A stretch of 64,000 nucleotides of DNA from Candidatus Thiodiazotropha sp. (ex Epidulcina cf. delphinae) (GTDB taxonomy: Bacteria; Pseudomonadota; Gammaproteobacteria; Chromatiales; Chromatiaceae). Within the stretch, counting starts at the first letter, position 1; the number at the start of each line of letters is the position of its first letter. Location: the NCBI GenBank assembly GCA_025656455.1, contig JAHXHS010000001.1:174484-238483 (forward strand), read 5' to 3'. Of this stretch, positions 7,606-15,536 are shown piece by piece. The position numbers and the translations under genes were made by a program. Below the pieces are notes generated by a model. It had not been told where the DNA came from. It saw nothing but the letters and a program-made list of their open reading frames with translations, and made no database searches.

Positions 7606-9036
7606 TCAGCCTTTGATGCATACCAGGGGTTCCAACCTTGCCACCTTTTTCGACAACCCCGCCCTGTCCGCCGCGTCCACCACGCGGTTCACATCCTTGT
7701 AGGCCTGCGGCGCCTCCTCGGCAACGCCTCGCAAGGACGGGCTGCGGATCAGGATGCCTCGGGTCTCCAGCTCCTTGACCACGTCCCCGCCGCGCCATCG
7801 CTTGGTGGCGGCACGCCGGCTCATGGCCCTCCCCGCCCCATGACAGGAGGAGCTGAAGGCCAGTGTTTCGCTCTCCTTGGTACCGGCCAGGATATAGGAG
7901 CCGGTGCCCATGGAACCGCCGATTAACACCGGCTGGCCCACCTCGCGCAGTCCCATGGGGAGATCCCGGTGCCCCGGTCCCAGGGCCCGGGTGGCGCCCT
8001 TGCGGTGTACGAACAGGCGCCGCCTGTGACCATCCACCTCGTGGCTCTCCTCCTTGCAGGTGTTGTGAGAGACGTCGTACAACAGCAACAGATCCACCTC
8101 CGGCAGCACCGCCTCGAACACCTGCCGGGTGAGATGGGTCAGGATCTGGCGGTTGGCCAGGGCGCAGTTGATGCCTGCACGCATGGCGCCGAGATATCGC
8201 CGCCCTACGTCCGATTGCAGCGGCGCACAGGCTAACTCCCGGTCCGGCAGGCGGATACCGTACCGTCCGGCGGACAGGGCCATGGACTGCAGGAACTCGG
8301 TACCGATCTGATGCCCCAGCCCGCGCGAGCCACAGTGGATGCTCACCACCACGTCACCCTCCTTGAGGCTGAAGCCGGCCGCCACCGTTTCGTCGTAGAC
8401 GTCGGTGACCACCTGCACTTCCAGGTAGTGATTGCCCGAACCCAGGGTGCCCATTTCGTTCATCTGCCGTTGCTTGGCCCGATCAGATACCATCGTGGGA
8501 TCAGCACCAGCCATGTATCCGTGCTCTTCGGTACGTTCCAGATCCGCCTCCTCGCCATAGCCCTGTTCTACCGCCCACCGGGCGCCACGTTGGAGCATAT
8601 CGCGCATCTGTTTGGCGCTCAGATGGATGCGTCCGGTGCTACCCACGCCAGCCGGTATGCTGCGGGATAATTCATCCGCCAAGCGCTTTTTCACTGGTTG
8701 AATACGCTCCAGGCTAAGGCTGGTATGCAGGGTACGCACGCCGCAGGAGATGTCAAAACCCACCCCGCCAGCGGAGATCACGCCCCCCTCGTCGGGATCG
8801 AAGGCCGCCACCCCGCCGATGGGAAAGCCATAGCCCCAGTGGGCATCCGGCATGGCATAGGCGGCCTGTACGATACCGGGCAGGGCAGCCACGTTGCTTA
8901 CCTGCTCGAACACCTTGTGGTCCATGGCCTCGATCAGCTCATGGTCGGCGTAGAGGATGGCCGGTACCCGCATCTCCCCTCGCGGTTCGATGCGCCAGGT
9001 GTTTTCGGAAATCTGTGTTGGAGTGATGACAGTCAT
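7606..9036 (-). CDS. rtcB: RNA-splicing ligase RtcB
   Basis: The 476-residue protein is a full-length RtcB. Visible active-site elements: GGVGFDISCGVR (Mn-binding Cys), GSGNHYLEVQ, HCGSRGLGHQ, YDVSHNTCKEE, and the guanylylated His in GSMGTGSYILAG followed by SSCHGAGRAMSR. RtcB joins RNA 3'-phosphate or 2',3'-cyclic-phosphate ends to 5'-OH ends using GTP and Mn, in tRNA repair or splicing. ATG 9036 is preferred over an upstream in-frame start at 9123 because GGGAGAA lies just before it and the protein then begins like other RtcBs (MTVITPTQI). The archease gene lies upstream on the same strand, separated by a nested repeat insertion. Confidence 0.97.
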   Translation of the reverse strand: MTVITPTQISENTWRIEPRGEMRVPAILYADHELIEAMDHKVFEQVSNVAALPGIVQAAYAMPDAHWGYGFPIGGVAAFDPDEGGVISAGGVGFDISCGVRTLHTSLSLERIQPVKKRLADELSRSIPAGVGSTGRIHLSAKQMRDMLQRGARWAVEQGYGEEADLERTEEHGYMAGADPTMVSDRAKQRQMNEMGTLGSGNHYLEVQVVTDVYDETVAAGFSLKEGDVVVSIHCGSRGLGHQIGTEFLQSMALSAGRYGIRLPDRELACAPLQSDVGRRYLGAMRAGINCALANRQILTHLTRQVFEAVLPEVDLLLLYDVSHNTCKEESHEVDGHRRRLFVHRKGATRALGPGHRDLPMGLREVGQPVLIGGSMGTGSYILAGTKESETLAFSSSCHGAGRAMSRRAATKRWRGGDVVKELETRGILIRSPSLRGVAEEAPQAYKDVNRVVDAADRAGLSKKVARLEPLVCIKG

Positions 9037-9241
9037 AGCGTTCTCCCATATCCGAAAGACAAAGACCGGTGGTCTTTGGACAACCTTGTTTTCACCGACC
9101 ATTCCCGTGTCAGTCAGGACCATAGCACCGGTGAGTTACGGCGCACATCAACCCCCGCATGGTTCGACAGATCTGCAGCATGGGCACTCTTAAAGCCCTG
9201 AACACGACATATTAGGTTGCCGGGTTAATAACCCACCCTAA

Positions 9242-9709
9242 GGGCCGCGGAAAAAAAGATTTAACCCAAACTACTTGTCTTCTTGCCCGCCTTCTTTGTT
9301 GTAGCTTCGGTTACCTAGTGTACCTCGTCATAGATACTGTAACATTCAGAGCCACCCAAATGCGCCAGAACAAGGCGCGGCTCGCCGGGAGAAGTGGCAC
9401 ATGGATGTGCCGTTTACGGACCGAAGGATGGAATGGCGCGCCCTTGCCAAGAGCCGAAACGCAGGGCTGGCGCATTTGGGTGGCTCCCTTCGGGCGAGCC
9501 AGGAAGGGGTCATCCACGGCGTTATGCCTCTTGGCAAGGGCTGGGCCATTCCCGGCGAGGCATGCCTTGTGGCTAACCCCTTCCTGGCTCGCTGAATGTT
9601 ACAGTATCTATGACGAGGTACACTAGGCCCGGCTACGCGCCCTTCGCTACGCCTCAAAGGCAGGCAACAATCCGGCGCATTTTGGGTTAAATCTTTTTTT
9701 CCGAGGCCC
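9242..9709. mobile_element. Family-A palindromic element (160 bp) interrupted by a second element
   Basis: The ends GGGCCGCGGAAAAAAAGATT (9242) and their near-perfect reverse complement (to 9709) are flanked by TAA on both sides (9239-9241, 9710-9712). Without the inner insert and one CTAG the element is exactly 160 bp, the same length as the intact relative at 48511-48670, and the two align throughout, including CTTCGGTT and TCCGGCGCATTTTGGG. It lies between archease and rtcB, 6 bp after the archease stop codon. No ORF of its own. The 3-bp TNA-type flanks suggest mobilisation by an IS5-family transposase (inference). Confidence 0.85.
9319..9622. mobile_element. MITE-like palindromic element 2, nested, flanked by CTAG
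   Basis: This 304-bp element has perfect 31-bp inverted ends (9319-9349, 9592-9622) and CTAG directly outside each end (9315-9318, 9623-9626). An inner stem pairs 9349-9368 with 9467-9486. The core at 9387-9437 matches the core of element 1 in the opposite orientation and contains the hairpin GGCACATGGATGTGCC (9396-9411). Removing the element plus one CTAG restores the 160-bp host element exactly, so this is a genuine insertion with a 4-bp target duplication. Confidence 0.88.
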
Positions 9710-9715
9710 TAAGTA

Positions 9716-10138
9716 CTACACGTCCACCACGCACTGGGCCAGCCACAGCCCGTCATCCCGTCGTCGCACTTCCAGAGCGGTCAGAGTCGCACCCTTGATC
9801 TCCACCGCCGGTCGATGCCGCGGCCGCTCCACCGGCTCGCCCCAGGCTGTTCCCGTCAGGCGCCGGTGGGCTATGTCCACCCGATAACGCCCGAACAGCA
9901 TACGGCGGGTAGCCATCAAGAACACCAACTCGTTGAGCCACTGGAACAACAAGTACTCGACATCCGGCGCCTCCACTGCCACTGGCACCTCGATGAGCGG
10001 TCGCACCCGTTCCAACTCGGTGATCACTGCCGTCATGGCCGACGCAGACTGCTCGAAGGCCTCAGCCAGAGTGCGGCCGACGCCGCGCACGCCGATGTCC
10101 GCTTCGTGGTGAAAATGTTCCCAGTAAGGTGCGTCCAT
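9716..10138 (-). CDS. Archease (RtcB activator)
   Basis: The 140-residue protein begins with the archease signature ([17 protein letters not shown]) and has the usual [12 protein letters not shown] helix and acidic C-terminal end (CVVDV). Archease speeds RtcB guanylylation and turnover and widens its NTP use. ATG 10138 is chosen because the protein then starts like known archeases; 22 extra upstream codons match nothing. It is transcribed toward rtcB, as in other archease-rtcB operons, but nested palindromic elements now fill the ~680 bp between the two genes. Confidence 0.93.
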   Translation of the reverse strand: MDAPYWEHFHHEADIGVRGVGRTLAEAFEQSASAMTAVITELERVRPLIEVPVAVEAPDVEYLLFQWLNELVFLMATRRMLFGRYRVDIAHRRLTGTAWGEPVERPRHRPAVEIKGATLTALEVRRRDDGLWLAQCVVDV

Positions 10139-10265
10139 ACTGCCGACTCCCGGTGACGGGAAAAGAAATGTATCGATATTCCACTTAGAATTGTAGTCGG
10201 CCAAGCCAGGTTAGATATCTGCTAACAGCGGAAGGTCAAGGCGCTGTGCCGCACGTATTCCAGCT

Positions 10266-10484
10266 AGACGGAGAGCACCACTGCGGGATGCTCTTGGTAC
10301 CGATGGCATCCTGGAGACCGAAATCAAGGTGATTGACTTGTTACCGTATATATCGGGCAGGATCACCACGCACTATTCGGCGGCCGAACTTGAGAACCTG
10401 ATTGAAGCGGCCAACCGGGTGTGCGGGGAAAACTCCCGCACTGGTGTTGTTGAAACAAAAAGCGGCTACCAACTGAAAAGATAA
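10266..10484 (+). pseudogene. Remnant of a tyrosine integrase C-terminus
   Basis: An open frame lacking a start ends at TAA 10482-10484 and reads ...VIDLLPYISGRITTHYS, AAELENLIEAANRVC... This resembles the C-terminal tail of gammaproteobacterial site-specific integrases (a T.HYS..EL..LI.AA..V pattern), recalled rather than searched. The catalytic part is absent. It lies 23 bp outside the left att repeat of the tRNA-Arg island, so it may be the relic of an older element that used the same site. Confidence 0.4.
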
Positions 10485-10506
10485 CCGCTTGATTGTAGAA
10501 CTGAAG

Positions 10507-10553
10507 AATGGCGCGCCCGGAAGGATTCGAACCTCCGACCCCCTAGTTCGTAG
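10507..10553. repeat. Left att repeat (tRNA-Arg 3'-half fragment)
   Basis: 47 bp identical to 15490-15536, corresponding to the CCA end through the anticodon loop of tRNA-Arg(ACG) on the minus strand. The 5' half of the tRNA is missing here, so it is not a functional tRNA gene. Confidence 0.92.
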
Positions 10554-10890
10554 TTAGCGTCTTAAATTGTAACATATTGTTTTTATTGAAATAATCCTGG
10601 ACGCTCGTTGCCAATTTTGCACAACAATGCAGGACAATGCATAACTAATCCCCGCAAAAGTCCCGCACGGTTTTTTTGGGCTATTTCGCCTGAAATATAG
10701 TGTCAGCTGTCAGCACACCCAAGTTTATACAGTGAATAATCTCGTTATCCAGATAGGCATTATTTACTATGAATCTTCCTTCCTATTTTGATAAACCATT
10801 CTGGTATGCTGAGATGAATCCTGGGCATTAGCTATAAAAACCGCATGTTAACTATACTTGACATACTGTAATTTATAACCAACACTAATA
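10554..10890. other. AT-rich non-coding left end of island
   Basis: 337 bp without a convincing gene. It contains short direct repeats around ACAATGCA (10624-10643) and the CAAAAGTCCCGCA motif repeated near the other island end; these are candidate integrase or excision-factor arm sites. The promoter of the toxin-antitoxin operon is expected at the right end, for example TTGACA-like at 10857 (inference). Confidence 0.45.
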
Positions 10891-11214
10891 ATGGCGATAG
10901 AGATTCTTAAATACGCAACAAAAGACAGGGGCATTCCCATTGATGAGTGGCTTGCAGGCCTTAGAGACCAACGGGCAAAAGCACGCATTCTCATCCGTCT
11001 GGACCGTTTGGAATTAGGCCTGGAAGGTCAATGGCGATCCGTCGGTGACAATGTCCGGGAATTGAAGATTTCTGAAGGCAAAGGTTACCGCGTGTACTAC
11101 GCTTGGGACGGCCAAACCATCGTCGTATTGCTGTGTGGTGGTGACAAATCAACACAGAGCACCGATATATCGAAGGCTAAAGCATTCTGGAAAGATTACA
11201 ATGAACGCAAATAA
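10891..11214 (+). CDS. RelE/ParE-superfamily toxin (Gp49/HigB-like)
   Basis: The 107-residue basic protein matches the 'addiction module killer protein' group: IPIDEWLAGLRDQRAKARI..RLDRLELG, then VRELKI..GKGYRVYYAWDGQTIVVLLCGGDK. The YRVYYA strand and terminal Lys-rich tail are typical of these ribosome-dependent or independent mRNA interferases. The gene overlaps its antitoxin partner by 14 bp; the toxin-first order is usual for HigBA-like pairs. Activity is inferred from family. Confidence 0.85.
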   Translation: MAIEILKYATKDRGIPIDEWLAGLRDQRAKARILIRLDRLELGLEGQWRSVGDNVRELKISEGKGYRVYYAWDGQTIVVLLCGGDKSTQSTDISKAKAFWKDYNERK

Positions 11215-11533
11215 ACCATTCAAACCCTACCGGGCGGCGGATCACCTCCAAAGCCCTGGGGAGGCCGCCGAGTATCTGAATGCCGCCATTGAGGATGGCC
11301 ACCCTGCGGTGCTGTTGAAGGCGCTTCGAAATGTCGCAGAATCAGCAGGAGGCATGTCACACCTATCTCGAGAAACAGGCCTCAGTCGAGAGAGCCTATA
11401 CAAGGCGCTTTCCGAAGATGGCAATCCCCGCCTTTCGAGCCTGGATGCCATCTTGCGGGCTATGGGATTGCGCCTGAATATACAACCGCTGTCTCCGGCT
11501 GAGGAAACAGATAGAAACCTAAGAACAGCCTAG
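11201..11533 (+). CDS. HigA-like antitoxin with helix-turn-helix
   Basis: 110 residues from ATG 11201, which overlaps the toxin stop. A longer frame from 11135 lies wholly within the toxin gene and is not used. The protein has the 'probable addiction module antidote' pattern: AEYLNAAIEDGHPAVLLKALRNVAESAGGM, then the HTH ...LSRETGLSRESLYKALSEDGNP and ILRAMGLRLNI. It should bind and neutralise the upstream toxin and repress the operon. The pair may stabilise the island. Confidence 0.86.
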   Translation: MNANKPFKPYRAADHLQSPGEAAEYLNAAIEDGHPAVLLKALRNVAESAGGMSHLSRETGLSRESLYKALSEDGNPRLSSLDAILRAMGLRLNIQPLSPAEETDRNLRTA

Positions 11534-11879
11534 GTATTTCATAAGGGGATCAAACCTATCCTCATTGGTTTGCACAGCTATCACAAATGACATTTCACCT
11601 GCCCCTCCTCCGCTGACCTCCTCTCCCCGCCCAATAGGCATTACCCAACAAATAGGCGCATTATCTTATTGTTTTTATTGGCTTTTATAAGCTTTATCTT
11701 TTTGAGAAGAAGTTAATAGCCTCGCATTTTCCATATCAACTCCCTAGACTAAAAGTCTTTCGTAGTTGGAGGCAAAATATGCCGGTACGGATCGATAGCT
11801 AAGAGTTATCGTCGCATTGGAGGCATATCCCACTCCGGGTCTCCAAAAAATAACCAATAACAGATCCCGGAGTATACAA
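11534..11879. other. AT-rich spacer before the recombinase
   Basis: 346 bp with no supportable gene. A pyrimidine-rich stretch (11590-11630) is followed by A/T-rich sequence (11655-11720) likely to hold the recombinase promoter. No strong terminator or operator could be identified by eye. Confidence 0.5.
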
Positions 11880-12848
11880 ATGCAAATCCATGAAGTATTG
11901 GAGCAGTTTCTTTCCCACTGTCGTCATAGCAAAAAGCTTTCTGACCACACTCTCCGCGCATATACCATTGACCTTGAGCAATTCAAGGAATTTGCAAAGA
12001 AAAACCAAGATATCACTACATGTGATCGGAACCTTATTCGAGGCTTCCTGCAACACCTATTTGAGGTCCGTGGTCTTAAGGAAAGCAGCGTCAAACGACG
12101 AATGGCCTGCTTAAAAGCTATGTTTGGGTGGCTTGAAGATGAAATGGTGATTGAAAGAACCCCCTTCTACCGCCTTTCATTAAAAATAAAACTCCCTAAA
12201 AAACTACCGCGAGCAGTACCCCGGACAGAGCTCAATATATTGCTTACTACTCCACTTAGATCGCTCGGTTTCAAAAGCCGAAAGGCCTATGGCACCAATA
12301 ATTTTCTGAAAGCTGGAAATACCAGGCAGGGTTTTATCCAGTTAACCACTTTGCTTAGCCTGGAAATTCTCTTTGCCACGGGCGCCAGAGTCGGGGAGTT
12401 AACCCAAATAAAATTATCCGACATCGATCTGAGTGAAGGAGTCATAAAGATCAAGGGAAAAGGAAATCGGGAACGGCAGGTATATCTTCCAGATGAATAT
12501 AGCTGCACCTTGGTCCGTGCATATTCAGATGTACGAACCAAGTATTCACCTGAAACCGATAAGCTACTGATCAATACTCGCGGTGGTTCAGCTAGTACGC
12601 AGTTAATTCGGCTCTATATCCGTATGGCCAGCGAGCGAGCCAATATGGAACTTAGAGTCACACCTCACATGCTCCGGCACTCTACGGCTACTCACCTTCT
12701 TGTTGCAGGTTTGGATATCAGATTTGTTCAACGCCTTCTTGGCCATCAGAGCATAACTACGACGGAGATATATACACATGTAGGAAATACTGAACTGAAA
12801 TCTGCTGTCTGCAAAAACCACCCTATAGGAGAAATTATGGAAGGATAG
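11880..12848 (+). CDS. Tyrosine recombinase/integrase (XerC/D-like)
   Basis: The 322-residue protein has an N-terminal SAM-like core-binding domain (LSDHTLRAYTIDLEQF) and a full catalytic domain: Arg in ATGARVGELTQIK (~170), Lys in KIKGKGNRERQVYL, HxxR in PHMLRHSTATHLL (~262), H in LLGHQSITTTEIYTHV with the nucleophilic Tyr (~298). ATG 11880 is used because GGAG lies 7 bp upstream; a TTG at 11817 would add an unrelated tail. It resembles Xer proteins more than long phage integrases. As the only intact recombinase between the att repeats, it is the likely island integrase. Confidence 0.9.
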   Translation: MQIHEVLEQFLSHCRHSKKLSDHTLRAYTIDLEQFKEFAKKNQDITTCDRNLIRGFLQHLFEVRGLKESSVKRRMACLKAMFGWLEDEMVIERTPFYRLSLKIKLPKKLPRAVPRTELNILLTTPLRSLGFKSRKAYGTNNFLKAGNTRQGFIQLTTLLSLEILFATGARVGELTQIKLSDIDLSEGVIKIKGKGNRERQVYLPDEYSCTLVRAYSDVRTKYSPETDKLLINTRGGSASTQLIRLYIRMASERANMELRVTPHMLRHSTATHLLVAGLDIRFVQRLLGHQSITTTEIYTHVGNTELKSAVCKNHPIGEIMEG

Positions 12849-12924
12849 TAGTGATAACTATTAATTATCATGAAAGAGACAAATCACCTTTTAGTTTTAT
12901 TGGTAGGAATGGGCGGTGCAATTG

Positions 12925-14097
12925 TCAGAAGATTGACCTATTAGCTATTGAGCTCAAAACCCAAAAGGCCATACCACTCAGGAGCAAGCCGGCCACAACA
13001 GACCACAAAATACCATTCTGATATCTTATTCGGTTTTGAAGCAATGTAAAGACATCATCAAACCTATCCGCTACATCGAGAAGCTCGGTCCTTAACTGCC
13101 GCTTCTGTCGCCCAACTTCGGGCTTTATTACTTCCAGAGTATGTGCTTGATTTATAAGCAATAGAATCATGAAGACTCCGAATATCAAGGCACCCAACAG
13201 CACAGCCATGTTAGTTATGAAAATAGAGTCAATAGCATCTGCTTTCTTTAACTGGATAGCCACAACCACAGTAGCCGCCGGTATTCCGAGCAGCTGCCCT
13301 TGGATTTCCGAAATAACTTTGTGGATTTTTGTCGTGTACTCAACCTTCAGTGATTCGATCTCATCTCGTACTTTTTCATAGGAAAAAGCGGACAGAAATA
13401 CCGCATGTTGCGACTTTGCATCAGACAGAATTGATTCTAGGTTCCGTAAAACATAATGAAGTCTGTCATTCGCTGTAACTCCACGAGTCTGCAGAATTAC
13501 AACATTTGCCATGACCTCGAGACGATGTTGTCGATGAAGCATATCGGCGCAGAAATGCACAAATGCATCTGCACGCTGCGGCGTCACGGCCCTCAAATCT
13601 TCAGGCGAGATATCAATGGGCAGACTAACAAGGCCAGCACTGTCTGCGAAAAGTAGCCTTCTCTTCTCCTTGTCCACGACCGTCGCCGATTCACTCAGCT
13701 GCTTCATGACTTGGTGGAGCGCATTCAGGTTCGCGGCTTTGGCAGGTTGAGATTGTTTTAAGTCCTCCGATGACCAGTCTTCATCGACAATGTAGAAGTC
13801 GCCAATCGGTTCCATGAAACGTGAACCGTTACCCAGATAGGCTGATAGATCTCTAAATATCGGTATACGTCTGGGCGGGAATAGCCGTATATGAACTGTA
13901 GCGCTTACCTTAACTTCCTCCGGTTCCGCCAAAATGCATAGCCCACAGTCCGTCGAAGTTGGTTCTTCCATTGCGCTTAGAAGAAACGAACGCATTTCTT
14001 CATCACGAACCTGGAGGTTACCCTCCAGCGTGTTATCGTGGACCGTTTTATTTGCTAATACACGATATATTTCAACAATGTTACTGAATGCATTCAC
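12925..14097 (-). CDS. Membrane protein of unknown family, coupled to ndpA-like gene
   Basis: 390 residues, starting at GTG 14097, which overlaps the TGA of the upstream ndpA-like frame (GTGA), so translation is probably coupled. The N-terminal ~270 residues are soluble and match nothing I recognise. The C-terminus has two clear membrane segments, FITNMAVLLGALIFGVFMIL (~300-322) and ILWSVVAGLLLSGMAFWVL (~365-384), with a third possible before them (about 270-287) and a basic coiled region between. A soluble sensor-like part joined to terminal membrane helices is a common shape for membrane-acting defence effectors; that role is speculation from shape and island context. Confidence 0.7.
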   Translation of the reverse strand: MNAFSNIVEIYRVLANKTVHDNTLEGNLQVRDEEMRSFLLSAMEEPTSTDCGLCILAEPEEVKVSATVHIRLFPPRRIPIFRDLSAYLGNGSRFMEPIGDFYIVDEDWSSEDLKQSQPAKAANLNALHQVMKQLSESATVVDKEKRRLLFADSAGLVSLPIDISPEDLRAVTPQRADAFVHFCADMLHRQHRLEVMANVVILQTRGVTANDRLHYVLRNLESILSDAKSQHAVFLSAFSYEKVRDEIESLKVEYTTKIHKVISEIQGQLLGIPAATVVVAIQLKKADAIDSIFITNMAVLLGALIFGVFMILLLINQAHTLEVIKPEVGRQKRQLRTELLDVADRFDDVFTLLQNRIRYQNGILWSVVAGLLLSGMAFWVLSSIANRSIF

Positions 14098-15117
14098 AGC
14101 GCGAGGAAGTCTTCTTTAAAACGTGTCACCACATCTTCAGGGACATTCTTGATTGTTAGCTCCCTGGTTTCAACATTGAGAGAGATCTCTCCATTCATAA
14201 CAGCCTCTCGCTCAAATTTGACCTGCCATTTTGGCCCCTTACCCTCAAAGCGCACCAATCCCTTCAGTGCTCTCCGTTGGGGAACGAAGCCATCTGATAT
14301 ACCTGTATCCGGGTCAACCAAAGGAACTTTTAGAGCGTCAGGATCGTCAGGCCATGCACGATTGCACAGGGAATCAATACTGAGCGGTTCAGATATCTTA
14401 GCGCACTCATCAAGATATTGGTAAACAGCCTGGCGTACGGCCTCACGTTGATCGTCAGCCACATCGAGAGTACTTACCGCACGTCGAATGAATTCGACCA
14501 GACGCAAGGTCTCCTTCTGCCAGGCTCTTGGGTGCGTACACCCAAGAAATCGTTGGAAATAGTCAGATACTTCTCTTGAACCGCCCTTCAGGAAGCTGAT
14601 ATAACGATCTTCGTCGTTAAGCCATTTGGTGATATTAACTCGACCGGCAAATCGCATCCCATTGAGGTCGAGATGAACGCTCTCGACGAGATTGAGATTG
14701 TCGTCAATAGCCGCGCCCAGCTTATCGGTCAGAATCGTAACGATGGGCCATCGTGTCTCGCTGTTGCTCACGTCTGCGATAAGGACGCTCCCGCCAGTCG
14801 CGAAGGTTGGAACTGGCTTCATTTGCCTTCGTCAACAGTATCTGCATAAGCGCATGACTGGTGGCTACAAAATCAACTGTCTGCTCCTGAAAGTGTTTTC
14901 GAAGGTTGGCAGCCGTGGGGTAGTTCACCTCGTCAACCTCGAAAATCCCATGGGACTTTCCAGACCTCTCTGCGTAAGCCGTATGGATCTCACCGATCAG
15001 TCGATCCAAGGCCTGCGATGAGGGCAAACAAGAATCTCGAAGTTGCAGCGCCCCTTCTGAATGCTTTTCCTTTAGGATCTTGTGGGCAATTGGCTCCCCA
15101 AGTTCATTCTTGACCTA
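14094..15117 (-). pseudogene. NdpA/YejK-like nucleoid-associated protein gene, frameshifted and lacking a clear start
   Basis: Two frames together give one NdpA-like protein. The first (to about 14815) contains LDRLIGEIHTAYAERSGKSH and FEVDEVNYPTAANLRKHF. The second (from ATG 14822 to 14094) contains TFATGGSVLIADVSN, RYISFLKGGSREVSDYFQ, RFLGC and a C-terminal domain. The join needs a +1 shift near 14817-14822; no slippery sequence is visible. Upstream the frame is open back to a TAG at about 15118 but has no good ATG. NdpA proteins bind the nucleoid. This copy seems broken, unless ATG 14822 (sharing the AAATGAAG junction) starts a separate short protein. Confidence 0.72.
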
Positions 15118-15489
15118 GCGCCGTGGCAGCAGAGAATAGTTATCCTAAATTATGTTGCGCGCCAGGAAGAGACGCTACGCAGGAGAGCTTACGCTACCGT
15201 GACTGCGCCTCGACCACCTGGTTAATAACCAAGTGGTCGCCAAACAAGCATAACTCATTGATTATAAAAGGAACCAATAATTTGAAACGTACGTACTTTT
15301 GAGGTTTAAGCAGCTCAAATTGAGAGGCGTACTTTCTAAGCTATTAATTGTTATAGACTGAGAAGTCCGGAGCCTTAAGGGATAAAGGAAATTTAGGAGT
15401 ATTCACCCCCACAAAAGTCCCGCAAGCATTTTGCTACAATGAAAAAGCGACTAGAGATGCCTCTCTAACCGATTGATTTTACTGATAAA
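15118..15489. other. Non-coding right end of island
   Basis: 372 bp with no convincing ORF. It contains an inverted repeat CCACCTGGTTAATAACCAAGTGG-like hairpin (15219-15241, given here in two halves around TTAATAA) and, near 15413, the ACAAAAGTCCCGCA motif also found at the left island end. Likely regulatory or recombination sequence. Confidence 0.45.
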
Positions 15490-15536
15490 AATGGCGCGCC
15501 CGGAAGGATTCGAACCTCCGACCCCCTAGTTCGTAG
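15490..15536. repeat. Right att repeat within tRNA-Arg
   Basis: 47 bp identical to 10507-10553. It overlaps the 3' half of the intact tRNA-Arg and ends at the 5' edge of the anticodon loop, so the tRNA gene stays complete after integration. Confidence 0.92.

Larger units (their letters stand above)
10507..15536. mobile_element. Integrated island at tRNA-Arg(ACG), ~5 kb
   Basis: A perfect 47-bp direct repeat bounds the region: 10507-10553 and 15490-15536. The right copy is the 3' half of an intact tRNA-Arg gene and ends exactly at the anticodon loop, the usual crossover site for tyrosine integrases. Inside are a RelE-like toxin-antitoxin pair, a tyrosine recombinase, a membrane protein gene and a broken ndpA-like gene. 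Near each end is a related motif containing CAAAAGTCCCGCA or ACAAAAGTCCCGCA (around 10655 and 15413), possibly integrase arm sites. Base composition is lower in GC than in the flanks. Confidence 0.88.

Noticed and set aside
10507..10553. Second tRNA-Arg gene
   Set aside because: Only the 3' half through the anticodon loop is present; it is an attachment-site duplicate.
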